Assembly (NCBI GenBank): GCA_023511725.1
Contig: JAIMAY010000016.1
Span: 1-57,029 of the forward strand
Source of the DNA: Alicyclobacillus sp.
GTDB lineage: Bacteria; Bacillota; Bacilli; Alicyclobacillales; Alicyclobacillaceae
Direction of reading: 5' to 3'
DNA: 57,029 nucleotides
Positions 17,712 to 28,243 of the stretch are shown piece by piece. Position 1 is the stretch's first letter. The number at the start of each line of letters is the position of its first letter. The translations under genes were made by a program, and so were the position numbers. The notes beneath the pieces were generated by a model, which did not search any database, was not told the origin of the DNA, and saw nothing but the letters and a program-made list of their open reading frames with translations.

Positions 17712-18764
17712 GTGAACGAGACGAACGCCGGTCACCGGCCGGCGTCCGGAGAGGCGGGACGGGCCGTGGATACACTGCTGCAGACCGTGAGATCATTCTT
17801 TGATGCGAGGAACGAGGCGTGGGTGACGGGCGAGATCGACAGCCTGCGCGGCTTTGCCACGGATGAAGGCGTCCACCGTATCCGGCACGATCTCGCCCTT
17901 CGCCAACGCGCTCTCGCCGCCTATGGCACCCACGTCGTCCGCGCGCACACCCGTCTGACGGTGCTGGAGACGCGGTCGACGGATGCGGGCGACACCGAGG
18001 TGTTGGCGCGGGAGAAGGTTTGGTGGGTGCATCGCGAGGACGGCGGTGAATGGGTGGAAGGCCGCGTGATTCAGCACTGGCAACGGTGGCGCCCTCTTCG
18101 TGGCGGCTGGCGGCTGACGGCGCACCGGGCGACGGATGAAGGCACGCCGAGTCCCGACCCTGCTGCGGGAAGGGGTGGTGGCAACCGCCGAGAGTCCGAG
18201 TCGCACCCGGTGCGCCTCGCGTCACCGGAGCCCGTGTGGGCCGGGCCGCGAGCCATCTGCACAGGGTATGATAGGGTTCGCGCGATGCGTTACGCCGAGC
18301 TGTGGTGGGACGGCTTCAACCCGGCGTTCGAGCGGTTTGAAGACGACGACTGCACCAATTTTGTGTCTCAGTGCCTCCTTGCCGGGGGCATGCGGATGAC
18401 GGGCGGCCAGCGCCGCGACACCGGCTGGTGGTATCGGTTTGCGAGCGGTGCCCGGCCGGCCTCCTGGAGCTTCAGTTGGAGCGTGTCGCACGCGCTGTAC
18501 CAGTACCTCACGCAGCATGCCGGAGCCCAGCGGGTGCAGACCGCGCGTGCGCTGCGCATTGGAGACCTGATCTTTTACGACTGGGACGGTCAGGGGCGTT
18601 ACGATCACACCACGGTCGTGGTGGACTTTGACCCGAACGGCGATCCACTCGTCAACGCCCACACCGACCCGAGCTATCACCGGCCGTACCGGTATCTCGA
18701 CAGCCGGGCGTGGACCCCGCGCACGCGCTACGCCTTCGTTCACCTCCCGGAAGCCTGGTGCTGA
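17712..18764 (+). CDS. Amidase_6-type putative hydrolase (NlpC/CHAP-like papain fold)
   Basis: A 350-residue protein with no signal peptide. The C-terminal half (residues 185-350) matches the putative amidase domain of sporulating Bacillota: DDDCTNFVSQCLLAGG holds the nucleophile Cys (about 218), RYDHTTVVVDFD the His (about 298), and LVNAHTDPSYHRPY the following polar residue. The N-terminal half (residues 15-140) resembles the NTF2-like region that precedes this domain in its relatives. The likely role is cell-wall or spore-envelope peptide hydrolysis, by family only. GTG 17712 gives the longest product but has a poor ribosome-binding site; GTG 17766 is an alternative start. Confidence 0.7.
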   Translation: MNETNAGHRPASGEAGRAVDTLLQTVRSFFDARNEAWVTGEIDSLRGFATDEGVHRIRHDLALRQRALAAYGTHVVRAHTRLTVLETRSTDAGDTEVLAREKVWWVHREDGGEWVEGRVIQHWQRWRPLRGGWRLTAHRATDEGTPSPDPAAGRGGGNRRESESHPVRLASPEPVWAGPRAICTGYDRVRAMRYAELWWDGFNPAFERFEDDDCTNFVSQCLLAGGMRMTGGQRRDTGWWYRFASGARPASWSFSWSVSHALYQYLTQHAGAQRVQTARALRIGDLIFYDWDGQGRYDHTTVVVDFDPNGDPLVNAHTDPSYHRPYRYLDSRAWTPRTRYAFVHLPEAWC

Positions 18765-18801
18765 TTGTGATACACTAGCTTCCAGGAAGGAGCGACCAGG
18801 C

Positions 18802-19260
18802 GTGCACATCGTGTTGGTGGAACCGGAGATCCCGGCGAACACGGGGAACATTGCGCGCACCTGCGCGTGTACCGGCTGCAGCCTGCACCTGGTGCGACCG
18901 CTCGGCTTCTCCACGGACGACAAGTATCTCAAACGCGCCGGGCTCGACTACTGGCACCTGCTCGACATCCACTACTACGACTCCGTCCAAGAATTGTGGG
19001 ACAGGCATCCCGGCGCCCGCTTCATCTACACCTCGACGCGAGGACGTCGCCGCTACACGGATGTGGAGTACCGAATGGACGATTTCATCGTGTTCGGCAA
19101 AGAGACGCAGGGACTGCCGCAGTGGCTGATCGACCGCTTCCCGGAGGACGTGGTGCGGATCCCCATCCGGGCGGAGGCGAGATCGCTCAACCTGTCGAAT
19201 TCCGTCGCCATCGTGGTCTTTGAGGCGTTGCGCCAGAACGGTTTCCCGGGCCTGGTCTGA
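18802..19260 (+). CDS. trmL: tRNA (cytidine/uridine-34 2'-O)-methyltransferase
   Basis: A SPOUT-class enzyme that methylates the wobble ribose of tRNA-Leu. The 152 residues contain the full family signature: VLVEPEIPANTGNIARTC at the N-terminus, LVRPLGFS (about 32-39), FGKETQGLPQWL (about 98-109) and the knot segment EARSLNLSNSVAIVVFEALRQ (the SLNLSN motif about 129). GTG 18802 has AAGGAG upstream. The gene is alone on its transcript or coupled to the HAD gene 53 bases downstream. Confidence 0.95.
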   Translation: MHIVLVEPEIPANTGNIARTCACTGCSLHLVRPLGFSTDDKYLKRAGLDYWHLLDIHYYDSVQELWDRHPGARFIYTSTRGRRRYTDVEYRMDDFIVFGKETQGLPQWLIDRFPEDVVRIPIRAEARSLNLSNSVAIVVFEALRQNGFPGLV

Positions 19261-19313
19261 CGCGGCCTCACGCACAAGTGCACAGGACACCGGCGCAGGA
19301 GGGAGGCCATGCC

Positions 19314-20045
19314 ATGCAACTCACCGCATTGTTGTTCGACCTGGACGGGACACTGCTGCCCATGGACCTGGACGAGTTCATGAAGGGCTACTTCAAGGAA
19401 CTCATCCCCCACATCGCCCATGTGGTGGACAGGGAGAAGATTGTGAAGCAGATCTGGGATGCCACGATGGACATGATTCAGAACGAGGACCCGAACACGC
19501 TGAACATTGACGTGTTCAAGAAGTCGTTCTTCGCTGCCACCGGCCTGTCGGAGGAGCAGATCTGGCCGTTGTTCGACGAGTTCTACGAGAACGTCTTCGG
19601 CATTCTGCGGCATCTGACACAGCCCACCGATATTTCTCGGGAAATATGTCGAACGGCCGTGGATAAGGGGTACGATCTCGTGATCGCCACCAACCCCATC
19701 TTTCCCGAGCGCGCCATTCGCCACCGCATGGCGTGGGCCGGCATTGACGACATCCCGTTCCGGCTGGTGACCACGATGGAGAACAGCCACTTCTGCAAAC
19801 CCAACCCCAAGTACTACGTCGAGATCCTGGACAAGCTGGGGAAATCGCCGTTCGAGTGCATCATGTTTGGCAACGATGTGCAGGAGGATGGCATCGCCGG
19901 CAAGGTGGGGATGCAGACGTTCCTCGTCAAGGATTGTCTCATCGACCATGGGGATAGCCGCATCGACTTCACGCATGAGGGCTCGCTGGAGGATGTGCTC
20001 CGCTTCGTGCAGGACCTCCCGGTGCTGACGCCCGCGCGGCGCTGA
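19314..20045 (+). CDS. HAD-family hydrolase
   Basis: A 243-residue phosphatase-like protein with the nucleophile loop LLFDLDGTLLP (Asp about 10 and 12), motif II in ATNPIFP (about 125; Thr-Asn), the Lys of motif III in CKPNPKYY (about 163) and motif IV GNDVQEDGIAG (about 184). The alpha-helical cap lies between residues 20 and 110. The substrate is not predictable. ATG 19314 is chosen over ATG 19309 because only it is in frame; GGAGGGAGG lies upstream. A bidirectional terminator follows the stop. Confidence 0.88.
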   Translation: MQLTALLFDLDGTLLPMDLDEFMKGYFKELIPHIAHVVDREKIVKQIWDATMDMIQNEDPNTLNIDVFKKSFFAATGLSEEQIWPLFDEFYENVFGILRHLTQPTDISREICRTAVDKGYDLVIATNPIFPERAIRHRMAWAGIDDIPFRLVTTMENSHFCKPNPKYYVEILDKLGKSPFECIMFGNDVQEDGIAGKVGMQTFLVKDCLIDHGDSRIDFTHEGSLEDVLRFVQDLPVLTPARR

Positions 20046-20071
20046 TCCTCGCCCGAGCCCCGAAACAAAAA

Positions 20072-20098
20072 CCCCGCCGAGTTCCCGGCGGGGCTTTT
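20072..20098. terminator. Bidirectional rho-independent terminator
   Basis: An 8-bp G+C-only stem (20072-20079 with 20086-20093) with a 6-base loop is followed by CTTTT on the plus strand and by TTTTTGTTT on the minus strand. It separates the HAD gene from the convergent pdh operon and is stronger for the pdh side. Confidence 0.9.
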
Positions 20099-20147
20099 GC
20101 ATAGACACGCATCCGAGCACGCCCAGCGCAGAACTGCGCCGTGTGCG

Positions 20148-21560
20148 TCAGCGGCTGACGATGTGGATGGGCGAGCCGAGGGCCACGTCCGCAGCTTCCA
20201 TCACCATCTCGCCGAGCGTGGGGTGCGCATGGATGGTGAGGGAGATGTCCTCCAGCGTGGCGCCCATCTCGATGGCGAGTCCAAGCTCGGCAATCAAGTT
20301 CGACGCCTCGGCGCCGATGACCTGCGCACCGACCAGGACACCGCTCTGCTTGTCGGCGATCAGCTTGACGAAGCCATCGGTGGCGCCCAGCGCCGTGGCG
20401 CGGCCGTTCGCGGCGTACGGGAAGCGCCCCACCGCGATCTCGCCGTATTGCGCCTTGGCGTCGGATTCCGACAGACCGACCGTGCCGATCTCGGGATCCG
20501 AGAACACCACCGCCGGGATGCAGCGGTAGTCTACGGCGCTCGGATGGCCGGCAATGGCCTCGGCCGCGACTTTGCCCTCGTACGACGCCTTGTGCGCCAA
20601 CGCGGCGCCCGGCACGATGTCGCCGATGGCGAAGATGTTGGGCACGCTGGTGCGCCCTTGCTTGTCGACCTCAATCAGCCCCTTCTCGCCGATCTTGACG
20701 CCAATCTGCTCGAGGCCGAGATCGTCCGTGTTGGGTCGGCGGCCCACGGTCACCAGCACATACTCGGCCGTGACCTTCTGTTCTTTTCCGTCGACGGTGA
20801 AGGTCAGGGTGATGCCGTTCCCCGTCTCCTCGACACCCTGCGCCATCGCATTCGTGTAGATCTCCACGCCGTATTTCTTCAGGTTGCGGATGACCAGACG
20901 CGACAGCTGTTCGTCGAAGGTGGGCAGGATGGACGGCGTGCCTTCGACGATGGTCACCTTCGAGCCGAACTTGGCGTACGTCTGACCGAGCTCGATGCCG
21001 ATGTAGCCGCCGCCGATGACAATCAGGCTCTCCGGCACGTGATCCAGCGTCAGCGCCTCCGTCGACGACAGGACGCGGCCGCCGAAGGGGATGCTCTTCA
21101 GCTCAATCGGGCGCGATCCGGTCGCGATGATGGCATGGTTGAAGCGCAGCGTCTTGCCCTCGTGCTCAGACATGACGCGCACTTCGTTGGGCTTGGAGAA
21201 GAACGCCTCGCCCTGGATGACGTTGACCTTGTTGCCCTTCAGCAGCGTCTTGACGCCGCCCGTCATCTTGTCAACCACCGACTGCTTCCAAGCCTGGACC
21301 TTCGCGAAGTCCAGTTCCACGTTGGGCGTGGAGATGCCGGGGAAGGGCTGCGTCTTCGCCGCCTCGTAGTGATGTGCGGCGGTGATCAGCGCCTTGGATG
21401 GGATGCAGCCTCGATTCAGACACACGCCGCCCAGTTCCGCCTTCTCCACCACGGTCACCTGTTTGCCGAGCTGCGCAGCGCGAATCGCCGCCACATAGCC
21501 GCCCGGGCCGGCGCCGATAACGACAACATCCACTTCTTCGGTGAATTCTCCTACGACCAC
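20148..21560 (-). CDS. pdhD: Dihydrolipoyl dehydrogenase (E3 of pyruvate dehydrogenase)
   Basis: A flavoprotein that reoxidises the dihydrolipoyl groups of E2 with NAD+. The 470 residues contain the FAD fingerprint [20 protein letters not shown], the redox disulfide [15 protein letters not shown] (Cys47, Cys52), the NAD fold [12 protein letters not shown] and the C-terminal His-Glu pair in [17 protein letters not shown] 21560 follows GGAGGTGTGA and lies three bases beyond the E2 stop, as the last gene of the pdhA-pdhB-pdhC-pdhD operon. The terminator at 20072-20098 ends the transcript. Confidence 0.97.
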   Translation of the reverse strand: MVVGEFTEEVDVVVIGAGPGGYVAAIRAAQLGKQVTVVEKAELGGVCLNRGCIPSKALITAAHHYEAAKTQPFPGISTPNVELDFAKVQAWKQSVVDKMTGGVKTLLKGNKVNVIQGEAFFSKPNEVRVMSEHEGKTLRFNHAIIATGSRPIELKSIPFGGRVLSSTEALTLDHVPESLIVIGGGYIGIELGQTYAKFGSKVTIVEGTPSILPTFDEQLSRLVIRNLKKYGVEIYTNAMAQGVEETGNGITLTFTVDGKEQKVTAEYVLVTVGRRPNTDDLGLEQIGVKIGEKGLIEVDKQGRTSVPNIFAIGDIVPGAALAHKASYEGKVAAEAIAGHPSAVDYRCIPAVVFSDPEIGTVGLSESDAKAQYGEIAVGRFPYAANGRATALGATDGFVKLIADKQSGVLVGAQVIGAEASNLIAELGLAIEMGATLEDISLTIHAHPTLGEMVMEAADVALGSPIHIVSR

Positions 21561-21563
21561 AGG

Positions 21564-22871
21564 TCACACCTCCATCAGTAACAGACGCGGGTTCTCGAGC
21601 AGCTTCTTGATCTCGTTGAGGAAGCGCTGCGCGAGCGCTCCATCGACGATGCGATGGTCGAAGCTGAGAGACAGCGCCATCATCTGCGCGCCCACCACCT
21701 GGCCATTCTGCATGATGGGCCGCTCGGTGATGCGGCCGACGCCGAGAATGGCGACCTCCGGGTAATTGATGATGGGCGTGAAGAACATGCCGCCCACCGC
21801 ACCGATATTCGTGATCGAGATGGTGCTTCCCTTCATCTCGGCCGGGCCCAGCTTGTTGTTGCGGGCTCTTGTCGCGAGATCGTCAATTTCCTGCGCGATG
21901 GTCCACATGTTCTTCTTATCCGCGTTCCGCACCACGGGCACAATCAGGCCCCTATCCGTATCGGTCGCAATCCCGATGTGGTAGTAGTGCTTGAGCACGA
22001 GTTCCTGGCGGTCATCGTCGAGCGAGGCATTGAGCGTTGGATACTGCTTGACCGCCGCCACGAGCGCCTTGACGATGAACGGCAGGTAGGTGATCTTGAT
22101 GCCGCGCTCGGCGGCCAGCGGCTTGATCTCCTGCCGCAGCTGAACGAGTTCGGTGACGTTGGCCTCGTCCATGATGGTGACATGCGGCGCGGTGTACTTC
22201 GACTTGGCCATCGCGGCCGCGATGATCTTGCGGATGTTCGGCAGCGGCACGCGTTCCTCCGGCTCGGCGTCCGTTCCCGCCGCCACCGGCGCGGTCGCCG
22301 CCGGCTTGTCCGCCGTCGCTGCCGGCGCGGCCTGCGCCGCCGTCGACTGAGCGCCCTGCAGATACGCGTCGATGTCGGCCTTCGTCACCTTGCCGTTGGG
22401 CCCCGTGCCGGTCACCAGGTGGATGTCGACACCTTTCTCCCGCGCATACTTGCGTACACCGGGCGTCGCCAGGACCTCGCGCGCCGGCTCGGCGGGTGCT
22501 GTTGGAGCCGGTGCGGTGGGCGCTGCCGCTGCCGGTGCCGCGGTTGCGGCGGGCTCGGGTGCCTTCGGTGTCGGTGCCTGCGCCTGTGCGGGCGCCTCCG
22601 CCTGCGGCTGCGCCGATGCGGGAACTTCGCCTTCCACCTCCAGCGTGATCAGCACGTCGCCGACCACCGCGGTGGTGCCTTCCGGTGCCTTGATCTCCAG
22701 CACCTTGCCGGACACCGGACTCGGCAACTCCACCATCGCTTTATCGTTCTCAACCTCTGCCAGTGCGTCGTCTTCCTGGACCACATCGCCCGGCTTCACC
22801 AGCCACCGGGCGATCCGGCCCTCATGCAAACCTTCTCCCAACTCGGGGAGCCGGAACTCAAATACGGCCAC
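21564..22871 (-). CDS. pdhC: Dihydrolipoamide acetyltransferase (E2 of pyruvate dehydrogenase)
   Basis: The core of the complex, 435 aa. A single lipoyl domain with Lys44 in [11 protein letters not shown] is followed by an Ala/Pro-rich linker (about 85-135), a peripheral-subunit-binding domain with [15 protein letters not shown] and [17 protein letters not shown] (about 138-170), a second Ala-rich linker, and the catalytic domain from about residue 205, ending with the active-site [18 protein letters not shown] (His about 406, Asp about 410). GTG 22871 has GGAGGTGA. Two-oxoacid specificity is inferred from the neighbouring pyruvate-type E1 genes. Confidence 0.96.
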   Translation of the reverse strand: MAVFEFRLPELGEGLHEGRIARWLVKPGDVVQEDDALAEVENDKAMVELPSPVSGKVLEIKAPEGTTAVVGDVLITLEVEGEVPASAQPQAEAPAQAQAPTPKAPEPAATAAPAAAAPTAPAPTAPAEPAREVLATPGVRKYAREKGVDIHLVTGTGPNGKVTKADIDAYLQGAQSTAAQAAPAATADKPAATAPVAAGTDAEPEERVPLPNIRKIIAAAMAKSKYTAPHVTIMDEANVTELVQLRQEIKPLAAERGIKITYLPFIVKALVAAVKQYPTLNASLDDDRQELVLKHYYHIGIATDTDRGLIVPVVRNADKKNMWTIAQEIDDLATRARNNKLGPAEMKGSTISITNIGAVGGMFFTPIINYPEVAILGVGRITERPIMQNGQVVGAQMMALSLSFDHRIVDGALAQRFLNEIKKLLENPRLLLMEV

Positions 22872-22895
22872 GCCGTTTCACCTCCGCGCCTTGGC

Positions 22896-23876
22896 TCACA
22901 GACTCAGGGCTTTCTCAAACCCGCGCAACACCCGTTCCGGCGTGGGCAGCCACTCGTCTTCAATCAGAGCGAACGGATACACCGTGTCAGGCGGCGTGAT
23001 GCGCAGCACGGGGCCTTCCAGGTAGTAGATGGCGTTCTCGTTGATCTGCGCAATCACCTCGGCCGCCACCCCGGAGGACCGCTGCGCCTCCTGCACAATG
23101 ACCGCCCGGTGTGTCTTCTTGATGGACTCGACGATGGTCTCGATGTCGATGGGATTGATGGTGCGCAGGTCAATCACCTCGGCCTGCACGCCGCGCGTCT
23201 TGGCCCACTCCTCAGCCGCCTGCAGCGCAGTGCGCACCATCGCGCCGTAGGCAATCACGGTCAAGTCCTTACCCTCGCGCGCCACGGCGGCCTTGCCGAT
23301 GGGCACCGTGTACGGTTCCTCGGGCACCTCCTGACGGAAGGAGCGGTACAGCTTCATGTGCTCAAGGAAGATGACCGGATCATCGTCGCGGATGGCCGAG
23401 ATCAGCAGCCCCTTGGCGTCATACGGGTTGGATGGAATCACCACCTTGACACCCGGTGTCTGCACGAACAGACCTTCCAGGCTGTCTGCGTGGAGCTCCG
23501 GCGTTTTCACGCCGCCGCCGAACGGCGAGCGATAGACGATGGGGCAGTGGTAGCGGCCGCCCGAACGATAGCGCATGCGCGCCGCCTGGCTGGCGATCTC
23601 GTCCATTGCCTCAAACACGAAACCAAAGAACTGGATCTCCGCCACGGGCCGGAAGCCCTGCACCGCGAGCCCGGTGGCGAGACCGCAGATGCCCGACTCC
23701 GCGAGCGGTGTATCGAACACCCGGTTGGGTCCGTACTTCTTCTGCAAACCCTCGGTGGCGCGAAACACGCCGCCGTTGTGTCCAACGTCCTCACCGAACA
23801 CAAGCACCCGCTCGTCGCGGGCCAACTCCAGGTCCAGGGCGTTGGTGATGGCTTGGATCATCGTCATCTGCGCCAT
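22896..23876 (-). CDS. pdhB: Pyruvate dehydrogenase E1 beta subunit
   Basis: The 326-residue beta chain of the thiamine-diphosphate-dependent E1 alpha2-beta2. Typical segments are [29 protein letters not shown] (the Glu that activates ThDP, about residue 28), [35 protein letters not shown] and [19 protein letters not shown]. It starts six bases after the pdhA stop and is followed by pdhC after 24 bases. Branched-chain E1 cannot be excluded on sequence alone, but the operon order is that of pyruvate dehydrogenase in Bacilli. Confidence 0.96.
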   Translation of the reverse strand: MAQMTMIQAITNALDLELARDERVLVFGEDVGHNGGVFRATEGLQKKYGPNRVFDTPLAESGICGLATGLAVQGFRPVAEIQFFGFVFEAMDEIASQAARMRYRSGGRYHCPIVYRSPFGGGVKTPELHADSLEGLFVQTPGVKVVIPSNPYDAKGLLISAIRDDDPVIFLEHMKLYRSFRQEVPEEPYTVPIGKAAVAREGKDLTVIAYGAMVRTALQAAEEWAKTRGVQAEVIDLRTINPIDIETIVESIKKTHRAVIVQEAQRSSGVAAEVIAQINENAIYYLEGPVLRITPPDTVYPFALIEDEWLPTPERVLRGFEKALSL

Positions 23877-23882
23877 CGTGCA

Positions 23883-25054
<1,172 letters not shown>

Positions 25055-25106
25055 ATACACTTGAGGTTGAACGGCGATATCGTATCATAAAATAGCGCAT
25101 TCGCTT

Positions 25107-25138
25107 GTTATATAATAAGTCGTTCATGGTTATATAAC
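25107..25138. repeat. Tandem GTTATATAAY palindromes (probable operator pair)
   Basis: GTTATATAAT (25107-25116) and GTTATATAAC (25129-25138) are 22 bp apart, close to two helical turns. The second copy is a perfect 10-bp palindrome and the first differs at one base. Together they also read as a 9-bp inverted repeat with a 14-bp spacer. They sit in the AT-rich intergenic space between pdhA (minus) and the esterase gene (plus), upstream of the pdh -10 box. Confidence 0.55.
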
Positions 25139-25184
25139 AGATGCTCGTCTGACGGGATCATCCACAGAAAGCGGGGACCTCTCC

Positions 25185-25937
25185 ATGGCGCAGGCACACT
25201 ACACAAAGCGTGTCATTGAAGGTCATGAATTATTCAGCAGCCATCTTCTGGAGGAGCGGACACTCAAAGTGTACCTGCCTCCCGAGTACCGCGAGGATGT
25301 GCTGTACCCCGTGTTGTACTGCCACGATGGCGGCGAGTTTTTCACGCACGGCCGGATCGCCACCATCGCCAATCAATTGATAATGGAAGGCAAACTTCGG
25401 CCGCTGGTGATTGTCGGCATCGCGGTGCAGAAGGTCACCCGCACCGACGACTACGCGATGAGCGGACGGCGTCACGAGGCTTATCTGCGCTTCGTCGCCG
25501 ATGAGTGCGTGCCCTTCGTGGAGGATCACTACAGTGTCCACCGCGATGGCGCGCATCGTTTCATGGCGGGCATCTCCCTCGGCGCGGTGGCCTCGCTGTC
25601 GCTGTATCTGCACGATCCCGACATGTTCCCGCAACTCCTCCTGTTCTCGGGGGCCTATTTCGAAGACGTACGCGCGGCGCTGCGTGAGCGGGCTTCGTAT
25701 ACTGATCTGCGCGCATGGATGTTGGTCGGCAGGCAAGAGACGGAAGTCGACACCTCGGTGCTGGGGAAGTATGACTTCTACCATGCGAATCACGCTGTGC
25801 GGGATCTCCTGACCGTGCGAGGCGCAGACGTCGAGTATCACGAGGATGACGGGACGCATATCTGGGGCTTCTGGCAGCGTCATATGCCGTCGGCGCTGGC
25901 GTGGGTCCAAAAGCGGATAACCCAGCAGGACCACTGA
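25185..25937 (+). CDS. Alpha/beta-hydrolase esterase, enterochelin-esterase/YbbA type
   Basis: A 250-residue cytosolic esterase of the D-like family. The nucleophile elbow GISLG (Ser about residue 130) lies in FMAGISLGAVASL, the catalytic His in DDGTHIWGFWQRHM (about 228), and an Asp/Glu near VGRQETEVD (about 185). An oxyanion-type segment YCHDGGEFF occurs near residue 46. Related proteins hydrolyse siderophore or acyl esters; no siderophore genes are nearby, so the substrate is open. Divergent from the pdh operon across the GTTATATAAY repeats, and followed by a large stem-loop. Confidence 0.8.
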   Translation: MAQAHYTKRVIEGHELFSSHLLEERTLKVYLPPEYREDVLYPVLYCHDGGEFFTHGRIATIANQLIMEGKLRPLVIVGIAVQKVTRTDDYAMSGRRHEAYLRFVADECVPFVEDHYSVHRDGAHRFMAGISLGAVASLSLYLHDPDMFPQLLLFSGAYFEDVRAALRERASYTDLRAWMLVGRQETEVDTSVLGKYDFYHANHAVRDLLTVRGADVEYHEDDGTHIWGFWQRHMPSALAWVQKRITQQDH

Positions 25938-25975
25938 GCAGAGCGGCAACTCAAGGCATAGAGACGCACTGTACG

Positions 25976-26023
25976 ATGCGCCGCCCCGCCGGAAGAAAGG
26001 GACATTCCGGAGGGGCGGCGCAT
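25976..26023. terminator. Large stem-loop between the esterase and prkA
   Basis: A perfect 12-bp stem (25976-25987 with 26012-26023) continues after a G-A mismatch into a further 6-bp stem (25989-25994 with 26005-26010) with a 10-base loop. There is no U-tract, so it may end esterase transcription by stability alone, or protect RNA. The gene-free stretch 25938-26272 holds this hairpin and, further on, the GEMM-like leader. Confidence 0.5.
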
Positions 26024-26154
26024 ATGCTGTGGATACCCCGACGCAGAGCGGCCACGCGGCAGGCCGTCGTCACTGCAGGAGGGACAGCCAAGGGGCGGGG
26101 TGGGACGGTTCCAAACTGGTGATTGGGTCAAGTTGGTACGGAATATCATCAGAT

Positions 26155-26235
26155 AAGCACGGGAACTCCCATCCGTGTCCAGCTGGGACGGAAAGCCACA
26201 GGTCGCGGCGCTATCACCAGGGACATCGGACTTTC
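26155..26235 (+). ncRNA. Candidate c-di-GMP-I (GEMM-like) riboswitch aptamer in the prkA leader
   Basis: The stretch 26184-26204 agrees with the GEMM-I core GGGACGCAAAGCCACGGGUC at all but two positions (a G for C after ACG, an A for G before GGUC). A GGGAACUCCCA segment on its 5' side can pair through CCCA/UGGG, and GACAUCGG on its 3' side resembles the closing GACAGCCGG. A 5-bp stem (26236-26240 with 26247-26251) lies between this and the ribosome-binding site of prkA and could be the expression switch. The GNRA loop of the usual P2 helix is not seen, so the assignment is provisional. Confidence 0.42.
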
Positions 26236-26272
26236 AGGGCAGCATCGCCCTAGTCAGAAGGGGGATGTCGCA

Positions 26273-28171
26273 ATGGGCTTCCTCGAGCGTCTCAATGCCT
26301 ATCGGGCGGAAGAAGAAGCGCTGCGCTGGGAAGGTACCTTCTTGGACTATATAGAAATTGTTCGCAAGAATCCGAAAGTGGCACGGACAGCCCATGCGCG
26401 GATCTACGACATGATTGCGGCGGCAGGGATTGAGGAGGACGACGAAGGACGCAAGCACTACCGATTCTTCGAAAACGAGATCTTCGGCCTGGATGACACA
26501 TTGGAGCGGCTGGTGGAGGAATACTTCCACGCCGCGGCGCGGCGCCTCGATGTGCGCAAGCGAATCCTGCTTCTGATGGGGCCGGTGAGCGGAGGTAAGT
26601 CGACCATCGTGACCATGCTCAAGCGGGGTCTGGAACGATACAGCCGCACGGAGGACGGTGCGCTGTACGCCATCAAAGGTTGCCCGATGCACGAGGAACC
26701 CCTCCATCTCATTCCGGACGAACTCCGGCCGGACTTCGAGGCGGAGTTTGGCGTGAAGATTGAGGGCAGCCTTTGCCCCGTGTGCCGGCTCAAGCTGGAA
26801 ACAGATTATGCGGGCGATATCGAAAGGGTGCCGGTGGAACGGATCATCCTCTCCGAAGACCAGCGGATTGGCATCGGTACCTTCAGTCCCAGTGATCCAA
26901 AGTCGCAGGACATCGCGGATCTGACGGGTAGCATCGACTTTTCGACCATCACGGAGTATGGCTCGGAGTCGGACCCCCGCGCGTACCGGTTCGACGGCGA
27001 GCTCAACAAGGCGAATCGCGGCCTGATGGAATTCCAAGAGATGCTGAAATGCGACGAGAAGTTTCTGTGGCACCTGCTCAGCCTGACTCAGGAGGGGAAT
27101 TTCAAAGCCGGTCGCTTCGCCCTCATCAGCGCGGATGAGATGATCATCGCACACACCAACGAAGCGGAGTACCGGGCGTTCATCTCCAACAAGAAGAATG
27201 AGGCGCTGCAGTCACGCATGATTGTGATGCCCATCCCGTACAACCTGCGCGTGGATGATGAGGTGAAGATCTACGAAAAACTGATCCGCCAGAGCGACCT
27301 GCGCGACGTCCACATCGCGCCGCACACGCTCCGCACCGCGGCCATCTTCTCCGTTCTGACGCGGCTGAAGGAGTCGAAGAAGCAGGGTGTGGACCTGATG
27401 AAGAAGCTGTGGGTGTACAATGGCGAGATCGTCGACGGATTGAAGGAGTCCGACGTGAAGGAACTGAAGCAGGAGTTCCCCGACGAGGGGATGTCCGGGC
27501 TGGATCCGCGGTACGTCATCAACCGCATCTCCACCGCGCTGATCCGCCGCGACACCACGTGCATCAACGCGCTCGACGTGCTGCGCGCGCTCAAAGACGG
27601 ATTGGATCAACACCCGTCCATCACCAAGGAGGACCGTGAGCGCCTGCTCAACTTCATCTCGATGGCGCGCAAGGAGTACGACGAGATGGCGAAGACGGAG
27701 GTCCAGAAGGCGTTCGTTTACTCGTTCGAGGAGTCGGCGAAGACCTTGCTGGAGAACTACCTGGACAACGTCGAAGCCTACTGCAACTGGCAGAAGATCA
27801 AGGATCCGTTGACAGGTGAGGAGATGGATCCGGATGAGAAGCTGATGCGCAGCATCGAGGAGCAGATTGGCATCTCCGAGAACGCGAAGCGAGCTTTCCG
27901 CGAGGAGATCCTGATCCGCATCTCCACCTACGCGAGGCGGGGCAAAAAGTTCGAGTACAACTCGCACGAACGGCTGCGCGAGGCGATTGAGAAGAAACTG
28001 TTCGCGGATCTCAAGGATGTTGTCAAGATCACGACGTCCACGAAGACCCCGGATGAGCAGCAGCTCAAGAAACTCAATGAGGTGACGGCAAGGCTGATTG
28101 ACGAACACGGATACTGCCCGGTTTGCGCCAACGAACTGCTGCGTTACACAGGCAGCCTGCTCAATCGATGA
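26273..28171 (+). CDS. prkA: PrkA serine protein kinase / AAA+ protease-like protein
   Basis: A 632-residue AAA+ protein made in sporulating cells and linked to coat formation and late sigma-factor activity; relatives include E. coli YeaG. The N-terminal PrkA domain has a Walker A loop GPVSGGKST (103-111). CxxC pairs occur in CPVCRLKLE (about 162) and at the very C-terminus (YCPVCANELL), a second ribbon-like element. The C-terminal PrkA domain runs from about residue 370 to the end. The start ATG 26273 follows AGAAGGGGGA; the 50-residue extension upstream in frame is non-coding leader. First gene of prkA-yhbH-spoVR. Confidence 0.95.
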   Translation: MGFLERLNAYRAEEEALRWEGTFLDYIEIVRKNPKVARTAHARIYDMIAAAGIEEDDEGRKHYRFFENEIFGLDDTLERLVEEYFHAAARRLDVRKRILLLMGPVSGGKSTIVTMLKRGLERYSRTEDGALYAIKGCPMHEEPLHLIPDELRPDFEAEFGVKIEGSLCPVCRLKLETDYAGDIERVPVERIILSEDQRIGIGTFSPSDPKSQDIADLTGSIDFSTITEYGSESDPRAYRFDGELNKANRGLMEFQEMLKCDEKFLWHLLSLTQEGNFKAGRFALISADEMIIAHTNEAEYRAFISNKKNEALQSRMIVMPIPYNLRVDDEVKIYEKLIRQSDLRDVHIAPHTLRTAAIFSVLTRLKESKKQGVDLMKKLWVYNGEIVDGLKESDVKELKQEFPDEGMSGLDPRYVINRISTALIRRDTTCINALDVLRALKDGLDQHPSITKEDRERLLNFISMARKEYDEMAKTEVQKAFVYSFEESAKTLLENYLDNVEAYCNWQKIKDPLTGEEMDPDEKLMRSIEEQIGISENAKRAFREEILIRISTYARRGKKFEYNSHERLREAIEKKLFADLKDVVKITTSTKTPDEQQLKKLNEVTARLIDEHGYCPVCANELLRYTGSLLNR

Positions 28172-28243
28172 ACGCGGGACGCTGGGGACCAGGCCGGGCG
28201 CTGGTCCCCTTGCGTTCAGCCGTGCCGCAGGGAGGGATATCCG

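Noticed and set aside
26123-26272. 50-residue N-terminal extension of PrkA
   Set aside because: It has no similarity to the family, lies over the structured leader, and an excellent ribosome-binding site precedes ATG 26273.
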